A DNA stretch of 64,000 nucleotides from Bin95 sp965220855 (GTDB lineage Bacteria; Pseudomonadota; Alphaproteobacteria; Bin95). Positions 53,379 through 62,114 of this stretch are shown in pieces (within the stretch, counting starts at the first letter, position 1; each line of letters begins with the position of its first letter). The notes beneath the pieces are model-generated. The model saw nothing but the letters and a program-made list of their open reading frames with translations. It was not told the DNA's origin and did not search any database. The position numbers and the translations under genes were made by a program. The stretch lies in NCBI GenBank assembly GCA_965220855.1, contig CBDCQY010000002.1:248001-312000 (forward strand), written 5' to 3'.

Positions 53379-55663
53379 GCGCGCAACAGCAGCCGCGCCG
53401 CCGCGCGCAGGATGGCGTCGCTGTCCAGCCCGTAGGCGCGGTAGAGGTCCGGAATATCGCCCGACTGGCCGAAGGCCGTCGTGCCGAGCGCCTCGACCCG
53501 GTGTCCGGCGACCGAGCCGAGCCATCCGAGCGCGCTCGGATGGCCGTCCAGCACCGTCACCAGCCCGCCGGCGCGCGACACCGGGGCCAGCAGCCGGGCC
53601 GCGCGGCTGTCGTCGCCCCGGACCAGCCAGTCCTCATGCAGCCGGTCCGCAGAGGTGACCGCCAGCAGGCCCGCGCCCGGCACATCCTCGCGGATGGCGG
53701 CCAGCGCCGCCTCGGCCTCGGGCAGCAGCGCGCCCATGGCCGCCACGGCCAGTTCCGCTCCCGGCGCCGGCTCCTCCAGCCAGTAGCCGCCGCCGATCGC
53801 CGCCGCCGGGTCCAGCTTGCGCTCCGGCTGGTCGAGCGGCCGGGTCGAGAGGCGCAAAGAGACCGAGCCGCCGTCCGGGTCCTGCAGGTGCCCGAAGCTC
53901 CAGCGCATGATCGCGGCGAGTTCGTCGGCAAAGGCGGGCTCGAAGGCCGTCAGCCCCGGCTGCGCCAGCCCGATGCCGGGCGTGGTGCTGGACTGGTGCG
54001 CCCCGCCCTCCGGCGCGAGCGTCACGCCCGAGGGCGTCGCCACCACCATGAAGCGCGCATCCTGATAGGCGGCGTAGTTCAGCGCATCCAGGCCGCGCGC
54101 GATGAAGGGGTCGTAGAGCGTGCCGATGGGGAACAGGCGCTCGCCCATCAGTTCCGCCGAGAGGCCGAGCGCGGCCAGGCAGAGGAACAGATTGTTCTCC
54201 GCGATCCCGAGCTCGATATGCTGGCCCTCCGGCCCCTGGCGCCAGCGCTGGGCGGAGACGACGTTCTCTTCCCGGAAGACATCCTCCGTCACCTCGCGCG
54301 CGAATATGCCGCGCCGGTTGACCCAGCCGCCGAGGCCGGTGGAGACGGTGACATCCGGCGAGACCGTGACGATGCGGTCGGCGAAGGCCCCGCCTTCGCG
54401 GCCGATCTCCACCAGGATGCGCCCGAAGGCCTCCTGCGTGGACATGCGCGCGCCCCTGGGGACGGGCAGGCTCGCGGGCAACTCTATCGGCGGGGCGCGG
54501 TGGCGGCGCGGCGCCCGGCGCCAGAAGGCCGAGCTCTCGATGGCGGCCCGGAAGCGCTCCGGCTCGATGTCGAGACCCGCCTCCGGCTCCCACTCCTCGC
54601 CCGGCCGGATGCCGACGGACTCGCGGAACGCCTCCATCTGCGCGGGGTTCATCAGCCCGGCGTGATTGTCCTTGTGGCCGGCGAACGGCAGCCCGCGGCC
54701 CTTGATGGTGTAGGCGATGAAGCAGGTCGGCCGGTCGTCCTCGACGGCGTGGAAGCCCTCCAGCACGGCGGCCATGTCCTGGCCGGCCAGATTGGTCATG
54801 AGCGCGTGCAGGGCGTCGTCGTCATGGTCGTCCAGCAGCGCCCGCACGCCCGCCAGCTCGCCCAGATCCTCCAGCAGCGCTTCCCGCCAGGCCGCGCCGC
54901 CCTTGTACACCAGCGCCGAATAGCGCGAGTTGGGGCAGTCGTCGATCCACCCCCGCAGCGCCTCGCCGTCGGGCCGGAGAAAGGCCGCCTGCAGGCGCTT
55001 GCCGTATTTCAGCGTGCGCACTCGCCAGCCCATCGCCCGGAACAGCTCGTCAAGCCGCCCGAACAGCCGGTCGGTCACCACCGAATCGAGGCTCTGCCGG
55101 TTATAGTCGATGATCCACCAGAGATTGCGCACATCGTGCTTCCAGCCTTCGAGCATGGCCTCGAAGATGTTGCCCTCGTCCATCTCGGCATCGCCCATCA
55201 CCGCCACCATGCGCCCCGGCGGGCCGGCCGCCTCCCCGGCCTTGAGCCGCACATAGTCCTGCATGATGGAGGCGAAGGCGGTCATGCCGACGCCGAGGCC
55301 CACCGAGCCGGTGGAGAAGTCCACATCGTCGCTGTCCTTGGTGCGCGAGGGATAGCTCTGCGCCCCGCCGAAGGCGCGGAAGCGCTCCAGCTTCTCGCGC
55401 GTCTGGCGGCCGAGCAGATACTGGATGGCGTGATAGACGGGGCTGGCGTGGGGCTTGACCGCCACGCGGTCGTCCGGCCCGAGCACGTCGAAATAGAGCG
55501 CTGTGAGGATGGTCGCGACCGAGGCGCTGGACGCCTGGTGCCCGCCGACCTTCAGCCCGTCGCGGCTGTTGCGCAGATGGTTGGCGTTGTGGATCGTCCA
55601 GGAGGACAGCCAGAGCACCTTGCGCTCCAGGGCCTCGAGGGCGGCGAGACGGTCGGGCTTCAT
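53375..55663 (-). CDS. Transketolase-like ThDP enzyme, resembling homodimeric PDH E1
   Basis: The 762-residue protein has the ThDP motif GDAEMDEGNIFEAMLEGWKHDVRNLWWIIDYN and the catalytic GQHIELGIAENNLFL. Its second half (TVSTGLGGWVNRRG, PSGVTLAPEGGAHQS, GLTAFEPAFADELAAIMRW) resembles AceE rather than a pentose transketolase, but it is about 120 residues shorter than E. coli AceE (887). No E2 or E3 gene follows, so it may decarboxylate another 2-oxo acid or act as a two-carbon transferase. ATG 55663 is preferred over TTG 55696. Divergent from the dioxygenase gene. Confidence 0.78.
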   Translation of the reverse strand: MKPDRLAALEALERKVLWLSSWTIHNANHLRNSRDGLKVGGHQASSASVATILTALYFDVLGPDDRVAVKPHASPVYHAIQYLLGRQTREKLERFRAFGGAQSYPSRTKDSDDVDFSTGSVGLGVGMTAFASIMQDYVRLKAGEAAGPPGRMVAVMGDAEMDEGNIFEAMLEGWKHDVRNLWWIIDYNRQSLDSVVTDRLFGRLDELFRAMGWRVRTLKYGKRLQAAFLRPDGEALRGWIDDCPNSRYSALVYKGGAAWREALLEDLGELAGVRALLDDHDDDALHALMTNLAGQDMAAVLEGFHAVEDDRPTCFIAYTIKGRGLPFAGHKDNHAGLMNPAQMEAFRESVGIRPGEEWEPEAGLDIEPERFRAAIESSAFWRRAPRRHRAPPIELPASLPVPRGARMSTQEAFGRILVEIGREGGAFADRIVTVSPDVTVSTGLGGWVNRRGIFAREVTEDVFREENVVSAQRWRQGPEGQHIELGIAENNLFLCLAALGLSAELMGERLFPIGTLYDPFIARGLDALNYAAYQDARFMVVATPSGVTLAPEGGAHQSSTTPGIGLAQPGLTAFEPAFADELAAIMRWSFGHLQDPDGGSVSLRLSTRPLDQPERKLDPAAAIGGGYWLEEPAPGAELAVAAMGALLPEAEAALAAIREDVPGAGLLAVTSADRLHEDWLVRGDDSRAARLLAPVSRAGGLVTVLDGHPSALGWLGSVAGHRVEALGTTAFGQSGDIPDLYRAYGLDSDAILRAAARLLLRA

Positions 55664-55719
55664 GCGGCTTTCCAAGCGGCTCCGGGGCTGGTTCAATCGC
55701 GCCCGGGGAGGATGAGACC

Positions 55720-56580
55720 ATGCCCGTCGCCTGCAAGCAACTGACCCCGGCCTTCGGCGCCGAGATCTCCGGCGTCGATATCGCCGGCGGCGTCCCGGCC
55801 GCCGACTTCGCCGAGATCGCGCGCCTCTTCAACGAATATTCGGTGCTGGTGTTCCGCGACCAGCGGATCGACGACGCGGCCCAGATCGCCTTTTCGCGCC
55901 GCTTCGGCCCGCTGGAGGGCACGGTGCGCTCCAATCTGGGCGCGGGCTCCGAGATCGCCGTCATCTCCAATGTCGATCCCGAGACCGACCGCATCCTGCC
56001 GGTGGAGGACTGGCGCAATGTCTATAATTCCGGCAACGAGATGTGGCACACGGACAGCTCCTTCAAGCGCGTCCCCGCCACCGCCTCGCTGCTCTCGGGC
56101 CGCGAGGTGCCGCCCGAGCGGGGCGAGACCGAGTTCGCCTCGGGGCGCGCCGCCTGGGACGATCTCGACGCGGCCATGCAGGCGGAGATCGAGGAGCTGG
56201 TCGCGATCCACGACTTCTCCTACTCCCGCGGCCTGATCCGGGCGGACCTGGTGGATGAGGACCAGCGCCGCGAGACGCCGCCGGTCCCGCAGGCGGTGGT
56301 GCGCCGCAATCCGGCCAACGGAAGGCGCAACATCTATGCCGGCGCCCATGCGAGCCATGTCCGGGGCCGCCCGGTCGAGGAGAGCCGCGCGCTGCTCCGC
56401 GAGCTCACCGACCGCATAACGCAGGAGCGCTACCGCTATCGCCACCGCTGGCGGCGGTGGGACCTGGTGATGTGGGACAATCGCTGCTGCCTGCATCGCG
56501 GCCGCCCCTGGGACAAGGCCGGCCAGCGCCGGGTGATGCATCGGACCACCGTGGCCGGACTGGGTCCGACCGCTCTGTGA
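55720..56580 (+). CDS. TauD/TfdA-family Fe(II)/2-oxoglutarate dioxygenase
   Basis: The 286-residue protein has the iron facial triad: H110 and D112 in WHTDSSF, and H259 in CLHRGRPWD, with R275 (MHRTT) to bind 2-oxoglutarate. The core is of the TfdA/TauD family that hydroxylates taurine, alkylsulfates or aryloxyalkanoates. No taurine transporter lies next door; an MFS carrier gene overlaps its stop (GTGA), which may import the substrate. Confidence 0.9.
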   Translation: MPVACKQLTPAFGAEISGVDIAGGVPAADFAEIARLFNEYSVLVFRDQRIDDAAQIAFSRRFGPLEGTVRSNLGAGSEIAVISNVDPETDRILPVEDWRNVYNSGNEMWHTDSSFKRVPATASLLSGREVPPERGETEFASGRAAWDDLDAAMQAEIEELVAIHDFSYSRGLIRADLVDEDQRRETPPVPQAVVRRNPANGRRNIYAGAHASHVRGRPVEESRALLRELTDRITQERYRYRHRWRRWDLVMWDNRCCLHRGRPWDKAGQRRVMHRTTVAGLGPTAL

Positions 56581-57743
56581 GAGGCGGCTGGGGCGTCGTC
56601 GGGGCGACCTTCGTCGTCCTGTTCGTCGGCTTCGGCGCGGCCTACACCTTCTCGACCTTCTTTCCCTCGCTGGAGCGCGAATTCGGCGCGACGCGGGCCG
56701 AGACCAGCCTCGTCTTCTCGCTGGCGGCCTTTCTCTATTTCGGCTTCGGCGCCGTCTCCGGGCGCATTGCGGACCTGCTGGGGCCGCGCGAGCTTTGCCT
56801 CGCCGGCATGGCGATCACCGGCGCGGGCCTGCTGCTCGCCGCGCAGGCCGAGACGCTCTGGCAGGTCGCGCTCGCCTATGGGCTCGGCGTCGGCTTCGGC
56901 GTCGGGCTCGCCTATGTGCCGGCGGTGGGCGCGGTGCAGCGCTGGTTCACCGCCAGGCGCGGCATGGCCTCCGGCTTCGCCGTCGCCGGCATCGGCGTCG
57001 GCACGCTGGCCGCGCCCTTCATCGCCGTGCTGCTGATCGAGGCCGCCGGCTGGCGCTTCGCCTATGTCGCGCTGGCGGCGGGGGCGCTGGCGCTCGGCGG
57101 GCTTGCGGCGCATTTCGTGCGCGCGCCCGAGGCCGTCGGCGCGGACGCCCCGCCGGCGGCGGGCTTCACGCTCCGCCAGGCGGCCGCCAGCCGGCCCTTC
57201 TGGGTGCTCTACGGGGCGACGCTGGTGCTCGCCTTCGGCATATTCGTGCCCTTCGTGCACGCGGTGCCGCACGCGCTCGACCGGGGCTTCTCGCTGGTGG
57301 AGGCAAACGCGCTGGTGCCGCTGATCGGCGTCGGCAGCACGCTCGGGCGCTTCCTGCTGGCTCCGGTCGCCGACCGCATCGGGCGCAAGCTCTGCTTCGC
57401 GCTGCTCTATGGCGGCATGGGCGTCATGCTGGCGGCCTGGGTCGCGGTCGGGCCCTATTGGCAGCTGGCGACCGTCGCCACGGTATTCGGGCTTTGCTAT
57501 GGCGGCTTCGTCGCGCTCGCGCCGTCGGTCACGGCCGACATGTTCGGCCTGCGCTCGGTCGGCGCGATCATCGGGCTGCTCTATTCGAGCGTCGGCGTCG
57601 GCACGCTGCTGGGGCCGCCGCTGGCCGGCCTCGCCTACGATCGCCTCGGCGGCTATGAGTGGCCGTTCTTCGCCACCGCGCTGCTGGCCGGCGCGGCGGC
57701 CGTCGCGGTCGCGCTTGTGCGCCCGGCGGAGCCGCCGCGCTGA
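56577..57743 (+). CDS. MFS carrier (oxalate/formate antiporter-like)
   Basis: From GTG 56577 the protein has 388 residues and about twelve helices. The first helix (GGWGVVGATFVVLFVGFGAAYTFSTFFPSLEREFG) and AFLYFGFGAVSGRIADLLGPR match the OFA/monocarboxylate-type branch. It is translationally coupled to the dioxygenase gene and may import its substrate, or export a product. Substrate unknown. Confidence 0.87.
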   Translation: MRGGWGVVGATFVVLFVGFGAAYTFSTFFPSLEREFGATRAETSLVFSLAAFLYFGFGAVSGRIADLLGPRELCLAGMAITGAGLLLAAQAETLWQVALAYGLGVGFGVGLAYVPAVGAVQRWFTARRGMASGFAVAGIGVGTLAAPFIAVLLIEAAGWRFAYVALAAGALALGGLAAHFVRAPEAVGADAPPAAGFTLRQAAASRPFWVLYGATLVLAFGIFVPFVHAVPHALDRGFSLVEANALVPLIGVGSTLGRFLLAPVADRIGRKLCFALLYGGMGVMLAAWVAVGPYWQLATVATVFGLCYGGFVALAPSVTADMFGLRSVGAIIGLLYSSVGVGTLLGPPLAGLAYDRLGGYEWPFFATALLAGAAAVAVALVRPAEPPR

Positions 57744-57849
57744 GCGACGCCCGCTTGCCCGCCCGGTCGCGGTCGATATGCTGTCGGTCCGGGAGCGGCC
57801 ATGGCCGTCGCTCCGCCGCCCGTCCCGTCAGTCCGGGTTGCTGCAACCG

Positions 57850-58179
57850 ATGGAAATGCGAGAAGCCAAATTCGGCATCGGCCAGGTGGTGCGCCACCGC
57901 CGCTATCCGTTCCGGGGCGTCATCTTCGATGTCGATCCGACCTTCGCCAACACCGAGGAGTGGTGGCGGTCGATCCCGGCGGAATCGCGCCCACGCCGCG
58001 ACCAGCCCTTCTATCACCTGCTCGCGGAGAACGCCGAGACCACCTATATCGCCTATGTGTCGGAGCAGAACCTGCTGGAGGACCTCTCGGGCAAGCCCTG
58101 CCGGCATCCCCAGGTCGATGAGATGTTCGGCGAATATCGCGACGGCCATTACGCGCCCCGGCTGAATCGCAGGCACTGA
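57850..58179 (+). CDS. hspQ: Heat shock protein HspQ
   Basis: The 109-residue protein matches the HspQ/YccV hemimethylated-DNA-binding fold: KFGIGQVVRHRRYPFRGVIFDVDP and PFYHLLAENAETTYIAYVSEQNLL. In E. coli HspQ enhances degradation by Lon and helps turnover of DnaA, both encoded in this window. ATG 57850 gives the common length; earlier in-frame starts (57778) add a non-conserved basic stretch. Confidence 0.9.
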   Translation: MEMREAKFGIGQVVRHRRYPFRGVIFDVDPTFANTEEWWRSIPAESRPRRDQPFYHLLAENAETTYIAYVSEQNLLEDLSGKPCRHPQVDEMFGEYRDGHYAPRLNRRH

Positions 58180-58199
58180 ACCGAACGGAAGGAGCCGCC

Positions 58200-59411
58200 A
58201 TGGCGGAGCCTCTTCTCGCGGGCCTCCGCGTCCTCGATGTGGCGAGCTTCATCGCCGCCCCGGTCGCGGCCACCATGCTGGCCGACCTCGGCGCGGACGT
58301 GATCAAGGTCGAGCCGCCTTCGGGCGACGCCTATCGCGGCCTGGTGGGCTTTCCGGGCTTCCCGGTCTCCGAGGTCGATTACGCCTATATGGTCGATAAC
58401 CGCTCCAAGCGCGGCCTGGCGCTGGACCTCCGCCAGGAGGCCGGCCGCGCGGTGCTGCGCGAGCTGGCGGCCAGGACGGACGTGTTCGTCACCAACTACC
58501 CGCCGCGCGTGCGCGCGCAGCTGGGCCTGCGCCATGAGGACATCCAGCCGCTCAACGAGCGGCTGATCTACGCCGCGCTCTCCGCCTATGGCGAGGCCGG
58601 CCCGGAGGCCGGGCGCACCGGCTTCGATTCCACCGCGCTCTGGGCGCGCACGGGCCTGATGGACCTGGTGCGCCCCGACCCCGAGGGGTCGCCGGCGCGC
58701 TCGCTGCCCGGCATGGGCGACCATCCGACGGGCGTGGCGCTGTTCGCCGCCATCATGACCGCGCTCTATCGCCGCGAGACCACCGGCAAGGGCGGCAAGG
58801 TGCACACCAGCCTCTTGGCCAACGGCGTGTGGTGCAACGCCTTCTACGCCCAGGCGGCGCTTTGCGGCCTCGCCATCCCGACCCGGCCGAAGCGCGAAAA
58901 CTGGGCCACCGCGCTCGCCAACCATTATCGCTGCGCCGACGGGCGCTGGTTCATCCTGAGCCTGGTGAACGAGGACAAGCAGTGGCCGAACCTGCTGCGG
59001 GCGCTCGACCGGCCGGAGCTGGGCCATGACCCCCGCTTCGCCGAAAAGCCGGCGCGGCACGCCCACGCCCGCGAGCTGATCGCGATCCTGGACGGCGTGT
59101 TCGCGGCCGAGCCCTGGGCCTTCTGGCGCGAACGGCTGCAGGCGGAGGGCCTCGCCTTCGGCGTCGTCGGCCGGACCGAGGACATCCCCGACGACCCGCA
59201 GATGAAGGCGGCGGAGATCGTCATCCCGCATGACGACCCTTCGGGCCTCTCCAGCCACACCGTCGCAACGCCGCTCTGGGTGGAGGGCGCGGACAAGCAG
59301 CCGCCCCGCCCGGCCCCGGCGCTCGGCCAGCACAGCGACGAAATCCTGGCCGAACTCGGCCGCACGCCGGAAGAGATCGCGCGCCTGCGCGCCGCCGGCG
59401 CCGTCGCGTGA
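58200..59411 (+). CDS. CaiB/BaiF (class III) CoA-transferase
   Basis: The 403-residue protein has LLAGLRVLDVASFIAAPVAATMLADLGADVIKVEPP, the family N-terminus, and DNRSKRGLALDLR; the active-site Asp is expected near ARTGLMDL. These enzymes move CoA between organic acids. Here it could activate a dicarboxylate or carnitine-like acid. GAAGGAG precedes the ATG. A 69-base gap to the next gene contains a large palindrome. Confidence 0.9.
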   Translation: MAEPLLAGLRVLDVASFIAAPVAATMLADLGADVIKVEPPSGDAYRGLVGFPGFPVSEVDYAYMVDNRSKRGLALDLRQEAGRAVLRELAARTDVFVTNYPPRVRAQLGLRHEDIQPLNERLIYAALSAYGEAGPEAGRTGFDSTALWARTGLMDLVRPDPEGSPARSLPGMGDHPTGVALFAAIMTALYRRETTGKGGKVHTSLLANGVWCNAFYAQAALCGLAIPTRPKRENWATALANHYRCADGRWFILSLVNEDKQWPNLLRALDRPELGHDPRFAEKPARHAHARELIAILDGVFAAEPWAFWRERLQAEGLAFGVVGRTEDIPDDPQMKAAEIVIPHDDPSGLSSHTVATPLWVEGADKQPPRPAPALGQHSDEILAELGRTPEEIARLRAAGAVA

Positions 59412-59430
59412 AGCGGCGCGGCGGGAGCGA

Positions 59431-59481
59431 TTTATAGGGAGTTTATCGAAATTCGATAAACTGGGGTAAACTCCCTATAAA
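59431..59481 (+). promoter_or_regulatory. Nested palindrome overlapping the ATPase start codon
   Basis: TTTATAGGGAGTTTA (59431-59445) and TAAACTCCCTATAAA (59467-59481) form a perfect 15-bp inverted repeat. Inside is a second palindrome, GTTTATCGAA (59441-59450) and TTCGATAAAC (59452-59461), around one A. AAACT/AGTTT thus repeats three times in 51 bases. The last base of the outer repeat is the first base of the ATPase ATG. There is no Shine-Dalgarno sequence, so the mRNA may be leaderless or translation may depend on this structure. It is very likely an operator. Confidence 0.75.
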
Positions 59482-60659
59482 TGGACCCGCTGACCAACCC
59501 CTACGCCCCCGGCGCCGGCAGTCCCCCGCCCGAACTGGCCGGGCGGGACGAGTTGCTGGACGCGGTGCAGCTCGCCATCCGCCGTATCCGCGCCGGACGG
59601 CACGCGAAAAGCCCGCTGCTGATCGGCCTCAGGGGCGTCGGCAAGACCGTGCTGCTGCGGCGCATGGCCGACGCCGCCGGGGCCGAGGACTGCATCGCGC
59701 TCGCCTTCGAGGCGACCGTCGAACGGTCCCTGCCGGCGCTGCTGTCGGCAGAACTGCGGCGCGCCCTGCTGGCGCTCGACCGCAGCGAGGCCGCGCGGGA
59801 CACGCTGCAACGCGCCTGGCGCGGCCTGGCGAGCTTCGTCGGCTCGGTGCGCCTCGCCTTTCAGGATGTCGAGCTTCGCCTCGATGTGGAGCCGGAGCCG
59901 GGACTGGCCGATATGGGCGACCTCGCATCCGACATGGCCGACATGTTCCAGGTCGTGGGGGAAGCGGCGCGCGCCGCCGGCAAGGCGGTCGTGCTGTTCA
60001 TCGACGAGATGCAATCCGTCGGCAAATCCGAACTGGCGGCGCTGATCGCCGCCCTGCATCTCTGCCAGCAAAAGACGCTGCCGGTCGCCATCGTGGGGGC
60101 CGGCCTGCCGCAACTGGCCGGCCAGACCGGCGAGGCGCGCTCCTACGCCGAGCGGCTGTTCGAGTTCAGGGAGGTCGGGCGGCTGGACCGGGACGCGGCG
60201 TTCGACGCCATCGCGATACCGGCGGAGAAGCAGGGCGGGCGCTTCAGCGACCCGGCGCTGGGGGAGATCTTCCGCCAGACCGACGGATATCCCTATTTCC
60301 TGCAGGAATGGGGATATGACAGCTGGAACGCCGCCGGGGAGTCGCCCGTCGCGCTGGAGGATGTGCGCGCCGCCACGCCCCAGGTGCTGGCGAAACTCGA
60401 CGCCGGCTTCTTCCGCGTGCGCTACGACCGCTGCACGGCGCGGGAGCGGCGCTATCTTCGCGCCATGGCGCAACTGGGGCCGGGTCCGCACCGGTCCGGC
60501 GACATTGCGGAGGCGATGGGGCGCCCGGTCACCTCGGTGGCCCCGCTGCGCAGCGCGCTCATCGCCAAGGGCATGATTTACAGCCCGGCGCATGGCGACA
60601 CCGCCTTCACCGTCCCGGCCTTCGACGGCTTCATGCGCCGCGCCATGCCCGACGGTTGA
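59481..60659 (+). CDS. AAA ATPase with C-terminal winged helix, unknown function
   Basis: The 392-residue protein has Walker A GLRGVGKT (49-56), Walker B VVLFIDEMQ, and a sensor-like IVGAGLPQL, followed by an Orc1/Cdc6-like lid. The C-terminal part (RYLRAMAQLGPGPHRSGDIAEAMGRPVTSVAPLRSALIAKGMIYSP) is a winged helix. This composition resembles ORC/Cdc6-type or STAND-like ATPases of unclear role in bacteria. It probably binds DNA and may bind the palindrome at its own start. Standing alone, without partners, it may be a selfish or regulatory gene. Confidence 0.8.
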   Translation: MDPLTNPYAPGAGSPPPELAGRDELLDAVQLAIRRIRAGRHAKSPLLIGLRGVGKTVLLRRMADAAGAEDCIALAFEATVERSLPALLSAELRRALLALDRSEAARDTLQRAWRGLASFVGSVRLAFQDVELRLDVEPEPGLADMGDLASDMADMFQVVGEAARAAGKAVVLFIDEMQSVGKSELAALIAALHLCQQKTLPVAIVGAGLPQLAGQTGEARSYAERLFEFREVGRLDRDAAFDAIAIPAEKQGGRFSDPALGEIFRQTDGYPYFLQEWGYDSWNAAGESPVALEDVRAATPQVLAKLDAGFFRVRYDRCTARERRYLRAMAQLGPGPHRSGDIAEAMGRPVTSVAPLRSALIAKGMIYSPAHGDTAFTVPAFDGFMRRAMPDG

Positions 60660-60756
60660 CCGGGTTTCGACAGCGACAGGAAGCGACCCTCGATATCCCG
60701 GACATCCAGTGGACAGAACTCCGCCATGCCGTTTACACTAGCCGGAAGTCGATATC

Positions 60757-60776
60757 GGGTCTCAGGAACGAGACCC
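60757..60776. repeat. 7-bp hairpin GGGTCTC/GAGACCC
   Basis: GGGTCTC (60757-60763) pairs perfectly with GAGACCC (60770-60776) around AGGAAC. It lies about 100 bases after the ATPase stop and 25 bases before a 40-codon ORF. No T run follows, so it may be a transcript-end structure rather than a true terminator. Confidence 0.35.
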
Positions 60777-60801
60777 AGCAGCCACGGGATGCGCAGGCCC
60801 G

Positions 60802-60924
60802 ATGACAGTGACCGCTTTCGATGCTCTCGCGACCAAGGCCGATCTTGCGAACGCCGTCAATCGCATGTTGCTGGCCCAGCTTGGCATTGCCGGTCTGCTG
60901 TTCGCGGCGTTGAAGCTGTTCTGA
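60802..60924 (+). pseudogene. 40-codon ORF, likely remnant of a membrane-anchored coiled-coil protein
   Basis: ATG 60802 opens 40 codons that read as a helix with ATKADLANAVN followed by a hydrophobic end LLAQLGIAGLLFAALKLF. Similar longer proteins with F-D-T/A-L starts, an ATKADL segment and a C-terminal membrane helix occur widely; here the middle part is missing, so it looks like an internally deleted copy. It may still be expressed as a small membrane protein. The rest of the 343 bases between the ATPase and mnmA holds only a hairpin and, presumably, the mnmA promoter. Confidence 0.45.
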
Positions 60925-61002
60925 GCCTCGGCAGGCCGCGTTCCGGTTGACCCGACGGCGGCGCGTCGCCAGATTGCGGGCGCGCCTTCGGGAACCCCTT
61001 CC

Positions 61003-62103
61003 ATGCTCGACCTTTCGCCGCCCGCCCGGATCGTCGTCGCCATGTCCGGCGGCGTGGACAGTTCGGTCGCCGCCGCGCTGCTGGCGGAGGCGGGCTATGA
61101 GGTGGTCGGCGTCACGCTTCAGCTCTACGACCATGGCGCGGCGGTCGGGCGCAAGGGCGCCTGCTGCGCCGGACAGGACATTCACGATGCGCGCGCCGTC
61201 GCCGACCGGCTCGGCATCCCGCATTATGTGCTCGACTATGAGAGCCGCTTCCGCGCCGCCGTCATGGAGGATTTCGCCGACAGCTATCTGGCGGGCGAGA
61301 CGCCGCTGCCCTGCGTGCGCTGCAACCAGACGGTCAAGTTCCGCGACCTGCTGGAGACCGCGAAGGACCTGGAGGCCGACGCGCTCGCCACCGGCCATTA
61401 TGTCCGCCGCCTGCCCGGCCCCGAACTGCACCGCGCCGCCGACCCCGACAAGGACCAGAGCTATTTCCTGTTCGCCACCACGCGCGCGCAGCTCGACTAT
61501 CTGCGCTTTCCGCTGGGGGCGATGAGCAAGGCGGCGGTGCGCCGCGAGGCCGCCCGGCTGGCCCTGCCGGTGGCGGAGAAGCCCGACAGCCAGGACATCT
61601 GCTTCGCGCCCGAGGGCCGCTATGCGGACATCGTGGCCCGGCTGCGCCCGGGCGCGCTCGATCCGGGCGAGATCGTGGACCGGGAGGGCCGCGTGCTCGG
61701 CCGCCATGAGGGCGTGGCGCATTTCACCGTCGGCCAGCGCCGGGGCCTGCGGCTCGGCAACGCCGCCGAGGGCGAACGGCTCTATGTGCTGGCGCTCGAC
61801 GCCGCCCGGAAGCGCGTCACCGTCGGCCCGCGCGAGGCGCTCGCGCGCCGGCGCATCCGCCTTCGCGAGGTCAACTGGCTGGCGGAGGAGGCCCTGCCGG
61901 CCGAGGGCCGGGAAGCGCAAATCCGCATCCGCTCGACGGCCGCGCCCCGCCTCGGCCGGCTCTATCCGACGGCCGAGGGCGTCGAGGCCGAGTTCGACGA
62001 GCCCGAATATGGCGTCGCCGCCGGCCAGGCGGCGGTGTTCTATGAGGGCGACCGGGTGCTGGGCGGCGGCTGGATCGCGCGGGAGCAGGCGCCGGCGGTC
62101 TGA
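61003..62103 (+). CDS. mnmA: tRNA 2-thiouridylase MnmA
   Basis: MnmA thiolates U34 of tRNA Lys, Glu and Gln using sulfur from a persulfide relay and ATP. The 366-residue protein has the PP-loop MSGGVDSSVAA, the catalytic cysteines C104 (PCVRCN) and C200 (DSQDICF), and the QRRGLRLG segment. A distinct GACCAGQDIHDAR cysteine pair is also present. It is another consumer of activated sulfur in a window that includes several sulfurtransferases. Confidence 0.96.
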   Translation: MLDLSPPARIVVAMSGGVDSSVAAALLAEAGYEVVGVTLQLYDHGAAVGRKGACCAGQDIHDARAVADRLGIPHYVLDYESRFRAAVMEDFADSYLAGETPLPCVRCNQTVKFRDLLETAKDLEADALATGHYVRRLPGPELHRAADPDKDQSYFLFATTRAQLDYLRFPLGAMSKAAVRREAARLALPVAEKPDSQDICFAPEGRYADIVARLRPGALDPGEIVDREGRVLGRHEGVAHFTVGQRRGLRLGNAAEGERLYVLALDAARKRVTVGPREALARRRIRLREVNWLAEEALPAEGREAQIRIRSTAAPRLGRLYPTAEGVEAEFDEPEYGVAAGQAAVFYEGDRVLGGGWIAREQAPAV

Positions 62104-62114
62104 GGGCGCGGCGC

